A stretch of DNA of 5,764 nt from Brevundimonas sp. UBA7635. GTDB taxonomy: Bacteria > Pseudomonadota > Alphaproteobacteria > Caulobacterales > Caulobacteraceae. Every line of letters begins with the position of its first letter. Positions within the stretch are counted from its first letter, which is position 1. Positions 1 through 5,053 of this stretch are shown piece after piece. A program made the position numbers and the translations under genes. The stretch covers positions 336 through 6,099 of the forward strand of contig DLIT01000014.1 in the NCBI GenBank assembly GCA_002483865.1, written 5' to 3'. The notes under the pieces were generated by a model. The model did not search any database, had not been told where the DNA came from, and was given only the letters and a program-made list of their open reading frames with translations.

Positions 1-852
1 CAGGAAGACTTCCGGATGGTTTTTCTCGATCGACTTGGCGATGTTTTGCAGCATCACCGTCTTACCGACGCGCGGCGGTGCCACGATCAGGCAGCGCTGG
101 CCCTTACCGAGCGGCGCGACGATGTCGATCACACGGCCCGAGCGGTCTTTCAGCGTCGGGTCCTGGATTTCCATGTGCAGACGCTCTTCAGGATACAGAG
201 GCGTCAGGTTGTCGAACAGGACCTTGGTCTTGACCGTTTCAGGGTCTTCGAAATTGATCGTGTCGACCTTGAGCAGGGCGAAGTAACGCTCACCCTCGCG
301 CGGGCCGCGCACGGCACCGTGGACAGTATCGCCCGAGCGCAGGCCGAAACGACGGATCTGCGACGGGGAAACATAGATATCGTCCGGACCCGGAAGATAG
401 TTGGCGTCAGGGCTGCGCAGGAAGCCGAAGCCGTCCGGCAGGATTTCCAGCACGCCCGAAGCAATGATCTCGACTTCTTCGTCGGCGAGGGTCTTCAGGA
501 TGGCGAACAGCAGGTCCTGCTTGCGCAGATTGCCGGCGTTCTCGATGTCCAGGCCCTCGGCGAAGGCGACCAGGTCTTCTGGTGTCTTCTCGTTCAGTTC
601 CTGCAGGGTGATGCGGCCATTGGGGACAATCGGCTCGCCGTCATCGTCTTCGTCAGCGGCCGTGGTATCGACGCCATGATCCTCGACCTCGGCCTCAGCT
701 TCGGGCTCGACCTGCGGGGTGGCTTCTTCAACGCCAGGGGTAGCTTCGACAGCGGCCCTGTTACCGCCAAGGGTCAGGGTGCGGCGCGGACGCTCCGCCG
801 GCGTTTCGGCGACTTCCGGCGATTGATCCGGGTTTTCGGGCGTATCAGTCAT
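1..852 (-). CDS. rho: Transcription termination factor Rho (N-terminal 284 residues, cut by window edge)
   Basis: Rho is a hexameric RNA-dependent ATPase and helicase that loads on nascent RNA and ends transcription. The reading frame was translated by eye from the ATG at 852 to base 1 and has no stop. Residues 81-125 resemble the Rho N-terminal helical domain ([12 protein letters not shown] at 109-120). Residues 138-166 hold the RNA-binding cold-shock-like fold with GFGFLR (141-146) and [26 protein letters not shown] is at 186-196. The Walker A loop APPRVGKT is at 258-265. The Walker B, Q-loop and R-loop parts lie outside the window. Compared with the E. coli protein there is an extra segment of about 80 residues before the conserved start, rich in Glu, Asp, Pro and Ala, with an acidic run near 48-73. 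The start has only a weak Shine-Dalgarno (GAGTGAG). It shares strand with the heme operon but is separated from hemJ by 246 bases and a likely terminator, so it probably has its own promoter; I see no convincing -35/-10 pair. Identity is very secure. Confidence 0.97.
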   Translation of the reverse strand, partial: MTDTPENPDQSPEVAETPAERPRRTLTLGGNRAAVEATPGVEEATPQVEPEAEAEVEDHGVDTTAADEDDDGEPIVPNGRITLQELNEKTPEDLVAFAEGLDIENAGNLRKQDLLFAILKTLADEEVEIIASGVLEILPDGFGFLRSPDANYLPGPDDIYVSPSQIRRFGLRSGDTVHGAVRGPREGERYFALLKVDTINFEDPETVKTKVLFDNLTPLYPEERLHMEIQDPTLKDRSGRVIDIVAPLGKGQRCLIVAPPRVGKTVMLQNIAKSIEKNHPEVFL

Positions 853-975
853 GGCGTGCTCACTCGCGCCCCCGAACGCCGGATGACGTCGGATGCGGTT
901 CGTCTGTCGATATCGCGGCCTTGCGGCCAGAAGGGAGGCGACGGGATCTCGCGGGGCCAAGCCAGCAAGCGTCGC

Positions 976-999
976 AAAAAGAGAGGGACCACCCGGTCC
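976..999 (-). terminator. Probable intrinsic terminator after hemJ
   Basis: On the minus strand this reads GGACC, loop GGGT, GGTCC, then CTCTCTTTTT: a 5-bp all-GC-or-near stem with a tetraloop and a tract with seven T in ten. It sits 100 bases downstream of the hemJ stop and 124 bases upstream of the rho start, where the heme operon would be expected to end. The stem is short and the pure T run starts five bases late, so efficiency could be modest. The rest of the 246-base gap (853-1098) holds only a small GGCC-GCAA-GGCC hairpin (917-928) and no recognisable gene. Confidence 0.5.
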
Positions 1000-1098
1000 G
1001 GCCGTTCATGATCGTGCCAGATGGTTCAAAGACAGCCGAACCACGAAAGCGCTGCAAGGTCAACCGGACGCGCGTGAAACGGCCCTCCCCTTACGGCT

Positions 1099-1566
1099 TC
1101 AGAAGTTCCACTCCAGGGTCACCGAAAGCACCATGATAATGGCCAGGACAAAGGGAATTTCGTTGGTCATGCGCCAGAAGCGGCCTGAATATTTCGAGGC
1201 CCCCGTCGCGATCTTCTTGCGCTGCCCCGCCAGAAAACCGTGCCAGCCAGACAGCAGGACGACGCCCACCAACTTGACCGCCATCCAGGGCTCGTGGGCA
1301 AAGCTCCAGTCCGCTCCCTGTCCGCTTCTGAGCCAAAGCAGCCAGCCACCCAGGATGAAGGCCAGGATCATAGCCGGGTTGATGATGATGCGCAGCAACC
1401 GCGTCTGCCAGACCCGGAGCAGGGCCTGCATCTCGCTTTTCAGAGGCTCCGTCTTGCCAGCCTGTTCCGCGTCATAGGCATAGAGGCGCGGCAGGAAAAG
1501 CATCCCGGCCATCCAGGCGATCACCGCCAGAATGTGCAGGCCGCGAGCAAGGTCATAGGCGGTCAT
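1099..1566 (-). CDS. hemJ: HemJ-type protoporphyrinogen IX oxidase (integral membrane protein)
   Basis: The 155-residue product fits HemJ (about 140-160 residues), the oxidase that turns protoporphyrinogen IX into protoporphyrin IX in many bacteria lacking HemY and HemG. Four membrane segments are visible: about 5-25 (carrying His11 in GLHILAVIAWMAG), 57-79 (LLRIIINPAMILAFILGGW), 93-113 (WMAVKLVGVVLLSGWHG) and 136-153. Family hallmarks are His11, LPRLYAYDAE at 25-34, RLLRIIINPAMI at 56-67, Lys98 and His109, and the closing WRMTNEIPFVL at 131-141. His11 matches the conserved first-helix histidine that has been linked to heme binding in HemJ. The ATG at 1566 overlaps the hemH stop by four bases (ATGA), so translation is probably coupled. 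It is the last gene of hemE-hemH-hemJ. Its product feeds HemH directly, although the gene order does not follow the pathway order. Confidence 0.93.
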   Translation of the reverse strand: MTAYDLARGLHILAVIAWMAGMLFLPRLYAYDAEQAGKTEPLKSEMQALLRVWQTRLLRIIINPAMILAFILGGWLLWLRSGQGADWSFAHEPWMAVKLVGVVLLSGWHGFLAGQRKKIATGASKYSGRFWRMTNEIPFVLAIIMVLSVTLEWNF

Positions 1567-2663
1567 GGGTCAACTCTGCTACGGCGGTTAAGCCTCTGAC
1601 CTTCACAGTTGCACAGGGTTCGGCCTTCGCGATAGCCCGGATTATCCCTGGCCATTGCGGGTCCCTGGGGAGCCACGCCCGGCGTTGCCAAAGACTGCAG
1701 AACCATCTGGCCCAAGGCTTGAATAAACGCGGGTTCTACACTGACCGTCGGCGCTCTCAGATAGGGCGAGCAACCGACTTCATCGGCCAGTTCACGATAT
1801 TCATGGTCCAGTTCGACAAGGGTCTCGATATGTTCCGAGACAAAGGCGATGGGCACGACGAAGGCTCCCACGCCATCGGCTCCGGCCTTTCTGACCGCGT
1901 CCGGCGTTGACGGGCCCAGCCATTTCAGGGGCCCGACCTTGCTCTGATAGCAGATCTCCCAGTCCGTCAGACCCAGACGCTGCACTACGGCCGCAACGGT
2001 AGCCTCGACCTGTTCCTGATAGGGATCACCCGCCTTGACCAATTTTTCAGGGATGCCGTGCGCTGAGAACAGAACCCGAACCGGCGCGTCCCCCGCCTTG
2101 GCCAGGGTCTCGGTGATCATCCTGGCCTGAGCCTCGATCAGGCCGTCCACCTCAGGATAGCAACAGACGGAATGGATCTGTCCCGAGCCACTGTAAAGCT
2201 CCCGCCATTTGCGGAAGGAAGATGCTGTCGTGGTGGTCGAATACTGCGGGTAAAGCGGCAGAAGCACCACATGATCAGGAGAAAAATCAGCCACTGCCCG
2301 CGCCGTATCCTCGGTCAGCGGATGCCAGTATCTCATGGCGATAAAGACCTCTACCTCATCGCCCGGCAGGACATCGGCCAATATCTTGGACAGAGCCTCT
2401 GCCTGCTTGACGGTCTCTGCCAAGAGAGGCGAGCCACCACCCATGATATTGTAATTGGCCTGGGCCTCGGCTTCGCGCTTGGCCGCAATATACCTGGCCA
2501 GGGGGGTCCGAATTAGACCGGGCAATCCAATGATGGCGGGGTCATTGAACAGATTGAACAGAAAGGGTCGGACCGCTTCTGGCCCCTCGGGCCCACCCAG
2601 ATTGGTCAAGACCACCGCCACGCGCCGCCCGGTGCGAAGCTCGCTGTCTGCTGGTCCTGTCAC
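1563..2663 (-). CDS. hemH: Ferrochelatase, with possible C-terminal iron-sulfur cysteines
   Basis: Ferrochelatase inserts Fe2+ into protoporphyrin IX to make protoheme. The 366-residue product starts with a GTG and shows the family core: VAVVLTNLGGPEGPEAVRPFL (15-35), NYNIMGGGSPL (70-80), AMRYWHP (109-115), LPLYPQYSTTT (135-145), SAHGIP with the catalytic His202 (200-205), YQSKVGPLKWLGP (239-251) and VSEHIETLVELD with Glu277 (275-286). The C-terminal tail ends with CNCEGQ; cysteines are at 167, 168, 238, 298, 351 and 353. Caulobacter ferrochelatase is known to carry a [2Fe-2S] cluster, so Cys351 and Cys353 are candidate ligands here; this is inference. The GTG start overlaps the hemE stop (GTGA), and inside the end of hemE lie AGAGGA and GGAG, a good ribosome site. 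The stop overlaps the hemJ start. Identity is secure. Confidence 0.97.
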   Translation of the reverse strand: MTGPADSELRTGRRVAVVLTNLGGPEGPEAVRPFLFNLFNDPAIIGLPGLIRTPLARYIAAKREAEAQANYNIMGGGSPLLAETVKQAEALSKILADVLPGDEVEVFIAMRYWHPLTEDTARAVADFSPDHVVLLPLYPQYSTTTTASSFRKWRELYSGSGQIHSVCCYPEVDGLIEAQARMITETLAKAGDAPVRVLFSAHGIPEKLVKAGDPYQEQVEATVAAVVQRLGLTDWEICYQSKVGPLKWLGPSTPDAVRKAGADGVGAFVVPIAFVSEHIETLVELDHEYRELADEVGCSPYLRAPTVSVEPAFIQALGQMVLQSLATPGVAPQGPAMARDNPGYREGRTLCNCEGQRLNRRSRVDP

Positions 2664-3694
2664 TGTGCTCCGATCCTCTTGAGAACCTGCTCCACATGAG
2701 CAATCGGAACATCAGGTAGGATGCCGTGGCCCAGGTTGAAGACCCATGGACCTTTTGACCAAGCCTCCATCAACTGATCGACACGGCGATCCAGGGCCGG
2801 ACCGCCGGCGCGCAACAGAAGGGGATCAAGCGCCCCCTGGATGGGTTTGATGGCCTGGACGCGCTGGCCCACCTCAAGCGGACAGGCGGTATCAAGCGCG
2901 ACAGCCGTGACTTCGCATTCACGCGCATAACGCTCGGCCAAGGCCGCCGAGCCACGGGGGAAGCCGATCAGGGGCACGGTGACGCCCAGCTCCCGGGCGC
3001 GGGCCACCAGCTTCTGATGCGGTTTCAACACCAGGCTTTCAAACAGGTCTTCGGGCAGGCCCTCGGCCCAGCTCTCAAAGATCTTCAGAACCTGGGCACC
3101 CGCATCCTGCTGCATCTTCAGGTAATGGGCGGTCGACTCCACCAGGACATCCAGCACAGCCTCGACCTTTTCAGGTTCGGCATAGGCATAGGTCCGGGCC
3201 TGGGCCCGTTCACCTCTGCCAATGGTACGTGCCTCGCCGTCCAGCATATAGGTGGCCACCGTCCACGGTGCTCCGGCAAACCCTATCAGGGCCTTGGAGG
3301 GATCCATTTCGGCCCGCACCAGGCTTAGAGTCTGGCCCACTGCCCTGAGGGCTTCCCCAGCCCCGCTGGCCAGCTCCCGCATCTGCTCCACCGGCGGCAA
3401 GGCTCCCAGGCGCGGGCCCTCCCCCGCCTCGAACCACACCTTCTGGCCCAGGGCACCCGGGATCAGCAGAATGTCAGCAAAGACGATGGCGGCGTCAAAG
3501 CCAAATCGGCGCAGGGGCTGGAGTGTCGCCTCGGCGGCCATCTCGGGGTTGAGGCAGAAGGCGATGAAGTCCGGGGCCTGGGCCCGCAGCTCACGGTACT
3601 CGGGCAGATACCGGCCAGCCTGACGCATGAACCATACGGGCGGGCGGGCGGTGGTCTGGCCTTGGAGAGCCTGGATCAGAAGAGGAGTGCTCAT
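2660..3694 (-). CDS. hemE: Uroporphyrinogen III decarboxylase
   Basis: HemE removes four carboxyl groups from uroporphyrinogen III to give coproporphyrinogen III in the cytosol. From the ATG at 3694 the product has 344 residues, the usual size. Signature stretches are RPPVWFMRQAGRYLPEYREL (residues 17-36, with Arg24 and Arg28), FADILLIP with Asp74 (72-79), IGFAGAPWTVATYML with Tyr149 (137-151), FESWAEGLP with Ser208 (206-214), and FNLGHGI with His323 (319-325). These match the substrate-pocket residues of the family. The LDTACPLEVG stretch (267-276) is a less usual version of the family's LDW-type motif. A longer frame opens with TTG at 3736, but its 14 extra residues look unlike family N-termini, so I chose the ATG. 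The Shine-Dalgarno is poor: GAGGG lies only one base from the ATG. It is the first gene of the heme operon and borders the candidate origin. In C. crescentus the hemE promoter lies inside Cori. Confidence 0.97.
   Translation of the reverse strand: MSTPLLIQALQGQTTARPPVWFMRQAGRYLPEYRELRAQAPDFIAFCLNPEMAAEATLQPLRRFGFDAAIVFADILLIPGALGQKVWFEAGEGPRLGALPPVEQMRELASGAGEALRAVGQTLSLVRAEMDPSKALIGFAGAPWTVATYMLDGEARTIGRGERAQARTYAYAEPEKVEAVLDVLVESTAHYLKMQQDAGAQVLKIFESWAEGLPEDLFESLVLKPHQKLVARARELGVTVPLIGFPRGSAALAERYARECEVTAVALDTACPLEVGQRVQAIKPIQGALDPLLLRAGGPALDRRVDQLMEAWSKGPWVFNLGHGILPDVPIAHVEQVLKRIGAQ
2668..2679 (-). promoter_or_regulatory. Ribosome binding site for the hemH GTG start
   Basis: Read on the minus strand, AGAGGA (2674-2679) and GGAG (2668-2671) precede the GTG at 2663; GGAG leaves a 4-base spacer and AGAGGA a 10-base one. 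The site lies within the last codons of hemE and supports the GTG that overlaps the hemE stop. Confidence 0.6.
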
Positions 3695-3727
3695 GCCCTC
3701 GGCTTTAGGATGCACACCCCCCAGTCT

Positions 3728-3764
3728 CAATCCCAATTCGAAGAATCAGAATTGATAGAAATTG
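3728..3764. promoter_or_regulatory. AT-rich block with a dyad upstream of hemE
   Basis: By my count 25 of these 37 bases are A or T, against a strongly GC-rich window. Inside is the dyad CAATTC (3734-3739), nine bases, GAATTG (3749-3754), with a GANTC site in the spacer. The block ends about 34 bases upstream of the hemE ATG. It could be an unwinding element of the origin, part of the hemE promoter, or an operator. The sequence alone does not separate these. Confidence 0.4.
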
Positions 3765-3790
3765 GAGGTTGGAAGAAGGGCGGTGAATCG

Positions 3791-3799
3791 CGTGGACAA
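3791..3799 (-). promoter_or_regulatory. Weak DnaA-box-like 9-mer
   Basis: The minus strand reads TTGTCCACG, which differs from TTATCCACA at positions 3 and 9 but keeps the TCCAC core. C. crescentus Cori is known to use weak, degenerate DnaA sites, so this is worth listing, but it could be chance. Confidence 0.3.
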
Positions 3800-3874
3800 T
3801 TTTGGACGGTACGAACGGTCGACACGCTTTTCCTCATTCGCGCCGGAACGACTCATGTGCGGGCTAAGTGAGGA

Positions 3875-3892
3875 TGTGCATTATGTGGAAAA
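3875..3892 (-). promoter_or_regulatory. Two abutting DnaA-box-like 9-mers
   Basis: On the minus strand TTTTCCACA (3884-3892) fits the DnaA consensus TTWTNCACA exactly. Directly next to it, with no spacer, TAATGCACA (3875-3883) fits it with one change at position 2. Both face the same way. The same stretch also shows ATGTGC at 3855-3860 and 3874-3879, and ATGTGG at 3883-3888, so the short repeat extends further toward hemE. Confidence 0.65.
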
Positions 3893-3964
3893 CCTTCTGA
3901 ATTCCCGTCAGCACTGGACTTGAGGCTGGGCGCCTTTGTGGGCAATGAATCGGGCGCCAAAATT

Positions 3965-3996
3965 GGATAAGGTCTCTTATCCCCTGCACGGGATAA
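3965..3996. promoter_or_regulatory. Three TTATCC cores in alternating orientation
   Basis: GGATAA (3965-3970), TTATCC (3977-3982) and GGATAA (3991-3996) make two overlapping inverted repeats. The second is longer, TTATCCC (3977-3983), six bases, GGGATAA (3990-3996). TTATCC is the first six bases of the DnaA box, but bases 7-9 diverge in all three (AAT, CCT, CGT), so DnaA binding would be weak. A dimeric regulator with a TTATCC half-site is the alternative. An AT-rich ATAAATAAA follows at 3993-4001. Confidence 0.5.
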
Positions 3997-4002
3997 ATAA
4001 AC

Positions 4003-4018
4003 GGCGCCTCGAGGCGCC
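4003..4018. repeat. Perfect 16-bp palindrome of two GGCGCC units
   Basis: The stretch GGCGCCTCGAGGCGCC is its own reverse complement. It joins the third and fourth copies of the GGCGCC cluster around a CTCGAG centre. It is flanked by the TTATCC group on one side and another GGCGCC seven bases away on the other, placing it at the core of the gap. Confidence 0.85.
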
Positions 4019-4125
4019 ACCCAAGGCGCCGTTCATGCATTCGGCGCCCGGTCTTCACCCTCGCGATGGCGCCCTTCGCTTGCTACAGGATTCGGCGCCC
4101 AAGACTTGGCAAACGGCGCCCCGGC

Positions 4126-4134
4126 TTTTGCACA
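4126..4134 (+). promoter_or_regulatory. DnaA box TTTTGCACA near PPSR
   Basis: TTTTGCACA fits TTWTNCACA exactly on the plus strand. It lies five bases after the last GGCGCC and 58 bases before the PPSR start, at the opposite end of the gap from the abutting pair and in the opposite orientation, so the two strong sites bracket the GGCGCC cluster. Confidence 0.55.
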
Positions 4135-4135
4135 G

Positions 4136-4159
4136 ACCTGGGGGACAGACTTCCCAGGT
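4136..4159 (+). other. Hairpin in the PPSR leader
   Basis: The arm ACCTGGGGG (4136-4144) can pair with TTCCCAGGT (4151-4159) across the six-base loop ACAGAC: seven Watson-Crick pairs and two G-U pairs as RNA. It lies 33 bases before the PPSR ATG. No T tract follows, so it is not an intrinsic terminator. It may shape the leader or act as a DNA dyad. If transcription starts downstream of it, only the DNA form matters. Confidence 0.4.
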
Positions 4160-4180
4160 GCGCCAGCCGAAAAGAAGGAC

Positions 4181-4186
4181 AGGAAG
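4181..4186 (+). promoter_or_regulatory. Ribosome binding site deciding the PPSR start
   Basis: AGGAAG lies six bases before the ATG at 4193, with a second purine run AAGGAC just upstream. This supports 4193 over the longer in-frame ATG at 4106, which lies among the GGCGCC copies. Confidence 0.7.
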
Positions 4187-4192
4187 ACCGTC

Positions 4193-5053
4193 ATGAGCCC
4201 CTCACGTCCCGCGTCCCGACTTGCGACCTATTTCCATGTCCATCTGGTGTCGGACTCGACCGGTGAGACGCTGAACGCCATGGCCAAGGCGGTGGTAGCC
4301 CGCTTCGATGGTGTCATTCCCATCGAGCACATTTATGCCCTGGTGCGCTCGTCCAAGCAGATGGAACGTGTGCTGCAGGAGGTCGAAGGGGCACCCGGCG
4401 TCGTGCTTCACACCCTGGTCGATCGCGACCTGCGCGAGCAGCTGGAAGAGGGTTGTCGACGCCTGAACATCCCCCAGATTGGTGCGCTGGATCCCTTGGT
4501 GGGGGCCCTCAGTGGTTATCTCGGGGCCAATATCTCGACCCGCGTTGGGGCCCAGCACGCCCTGGATCATGGCTATTTCGCCCGTATAGGCGCGCTTGAT
4601 TTTGCCATTGCCCATGATGATGGCCAGGGCAGCACTGAACAGCTTGAGCAGGCCGACGTCGTGTTGTGTGGTGTCAGCCGGACCTCGAAGACGCCTACCT
4701 GCATCTATCTGGCCCATCGCGGCATCCGAGCCGCCAATGTGCCTTTGGTGCCCGGACAGGAGGACGGCGAGCGCCTTACACAGCTGAAAAATCCCCTGGT
4801 CGTTGGCCTGCTGGTCTCGCCTGATCGCCTCGTACAGATCCGGCGCAACCGGTTGGAGGGGCTGAACGCCCACCATGCCTCCAGCTATATCGACCATGAC
4901 GCCGTGCGCGAAGAAACCATCAAGGCACGCCGGGCCTTCGAGCGTCGGGGCTGGCCAACTATTGATGTGACGCGCCGCTCGGTCGAAGAAACGGCAGCGG
5001 CCATCGTCAATCTTCTGAGCGAGCGCCGGGCAGGCCGCGTAAGGACAATATAG
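4193..5053 (+). CDS. PPSR-family bifunctional kinase/pyrophosphorylase (PPDK or PEP synthase regulator)
   Basis: The 286-residue product belongs to the family (DUF299) that inactivates pyruvate, phosphate dikinase or PEP synthase by ADP-dependent phosphorylation of a threonine and reactivates it by phosphate-dependent removal, so setting PEP/pyruvate flux. Visible motifs are FHVHLVSDSTGETL (residues 14-27), RIGALDFAIAHDDGQ (131-145), the nucleotide-binding loop GVSRTSKTP (160-168) followed by TCIYLAHRG, RLVQIRRNRL (212-221), and GWPTIDVTRRSVEETAAAI (253-271). Length is normal. The target gene is not in the window, so PPDK versus PEP synthase is not settled; PPDK is usual in alphaproteobacteria. 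In C. crescentus the family member next to Cori was called RP001. The stop overlaps the maf start by one base. A long frame on the opposite strand is a shadow. Confidence 0.93.
   Translation: MSPSRPASRLATYFHVHLVSDSTGETLNAMAKAVVARFDGVIPIEHIYALVRSSKQMERVLQEVEGAPGVVLHTLVDRDLREQLEEGCRRLNIPQIGALDPLVGALSGYLGANISTRVGAQHALDHGYFARIGALDFAIAHDDGQGSTEQLEQADVVLCGVSRTSKTPTCIYLAHRGIRAANVPLVPGQEDGERLTQLKNPLVVGLLVSPDRLVQIRRNRLEGLNAHHASSYIDHDAVREETIKARRAFERRGWPTIDVTRRSVEETAAAIVNLLSERRAGRVRTI
5040..5045 (+). promoter_or_regulatory. Ribosome binding site for the maf GTG start
   Basis: TAAGGA lies seven bases before the GTG at 5053, inside the last codons of the PPSR gene. It supports a GTG start overlapping the PPSR stop (TAGTG). 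Confidence 0.65.

Larger units (their letters stand above)
3743..4093. promoter_or_regulatory. Four GANTC (CcrM methylation target) sites in the gap
   Basis: GAATC occurs at 3743-3747, 3785-3789 and 3947-3951, and GATTC at 4089-4093; a further GACTC lies at 4253-4257 just inside the PPSR gene. In Caulobacterales GANTC is methylated by CcrM, and its methylation state changes as the replication fork passes. Sites in an origin would be the first to become hemimethylated. The number is only modestly above what base composition would give. Confidence 0.5.
3929..4120. repeat. Cluster of nine GGCGCC palindromes
   Basis: GGCGCC begins at 3929, 3953, 4003, 4013, 4025, 4043, 4068, 4094 and 4115. At about 65% GC one copy is expected per roughly 850 bases, so nine in 192 bases is far beyond chance. 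Some copies share flanks: AACGGCGCC at 4000-4008 and 4112-4120, with its reverse complement at 4025-4033, and ATTCGGCGCCC at 4039-4049 and 4091-4100 (TTCGGCGCCC for the second). Spacings are 24, 50, 10, 12, 18, 25, 26 and 21 bases, so the phasing is not strict. I know of no assigned role for this motif in an origin. A protein binding array or a structural element are both possible. Confidence 0.85.
3695..4192. other. Candidate chromosome replication origin (Cori-like), non-coding
   Basis: This 498-base gap separates hemE from a PPSR gene, the same flanks as the C. crescentus chromosomal origin. Genes on both sides are transcribed away from it. It contains several matches to the DnaA box (TTWTNCACA): TTTTCCACA and TTTTGCACA match fully, and others carry one or two changes. 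It also holds an AT-rich block, three TTATCC cores, four GANTC sites and nine GGCGCC palindromes. No TTAA occurs in it, so no canonical CtrA site, and I found no good IHF site (WATCAANNNNTTR). Both divergent promoters should lie here, but I could not assign -35/-10 pairs with confidence. Small open frames in the gap look spurious. The origin call is inference from synteny plus sites; which part melts is not known. Confidence 0.8.

Noticed and set aside
16..1011. Long plus-strand open frame of 331 codons across the rho gene
   Set aside because: It is antisense to clearly conserved Rho sequence; its translation is Arg/Asp-rich with no recognisable motif, as expected for a shadow frame in GC-rich DNA.
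1070..1081. parS-like half-site (GCGTGAAACG) in the hemJ-rho gap
   Set aside because: A parS needs the inverted half TGTTTCAC on the other side; the bases there do not match, so there is no palindrome.
3695..3736. 14-codon extension of HemE from a TTG
   Set aside because: It has no supporting ribosome site and the extra residues do not look like a HemE N-terminus; the ATG at 3694 gives the usual length. The weak site at the ATG leaves a little doubt.
3744..3761. Possible IHF site on the minus strand (TATCAA start)
   Set aside because: It matches the first half of WATCAANNNNTTR, but the TTR part is absent at the right spacing.
3921..3949. Possible plus-strand promoter TTGAGG with 17-base spacer and CAATGA
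   Set aside because: The -10 match is poor and the spacer contains a GGCGCC copy; not enough to call a promoter.
3929..4120. CRISPR-like or iteron array reading of the GGCGCC cluster
   Set aside because: The repeats are six bases with irregular spacing and no conserved spacer length, unlike CRISPR repeats or plasmid iterons.
4106..4192. 29-codon upstream extension of PPSR
   Set aside because: The extension overlaps the GGCGCC cluster, a DnaA box and the leader hairpin, while the ATG at 4193 has a good AGGAAG and gives a normal family N-terminus.
3864..4196. Small open frames on both strands inside the gap (3864-4058 minus, 3936-4196 plus)
   Set aside because: They run through the palindromic repeats, lack ribosome sites and resemble no protein I know.
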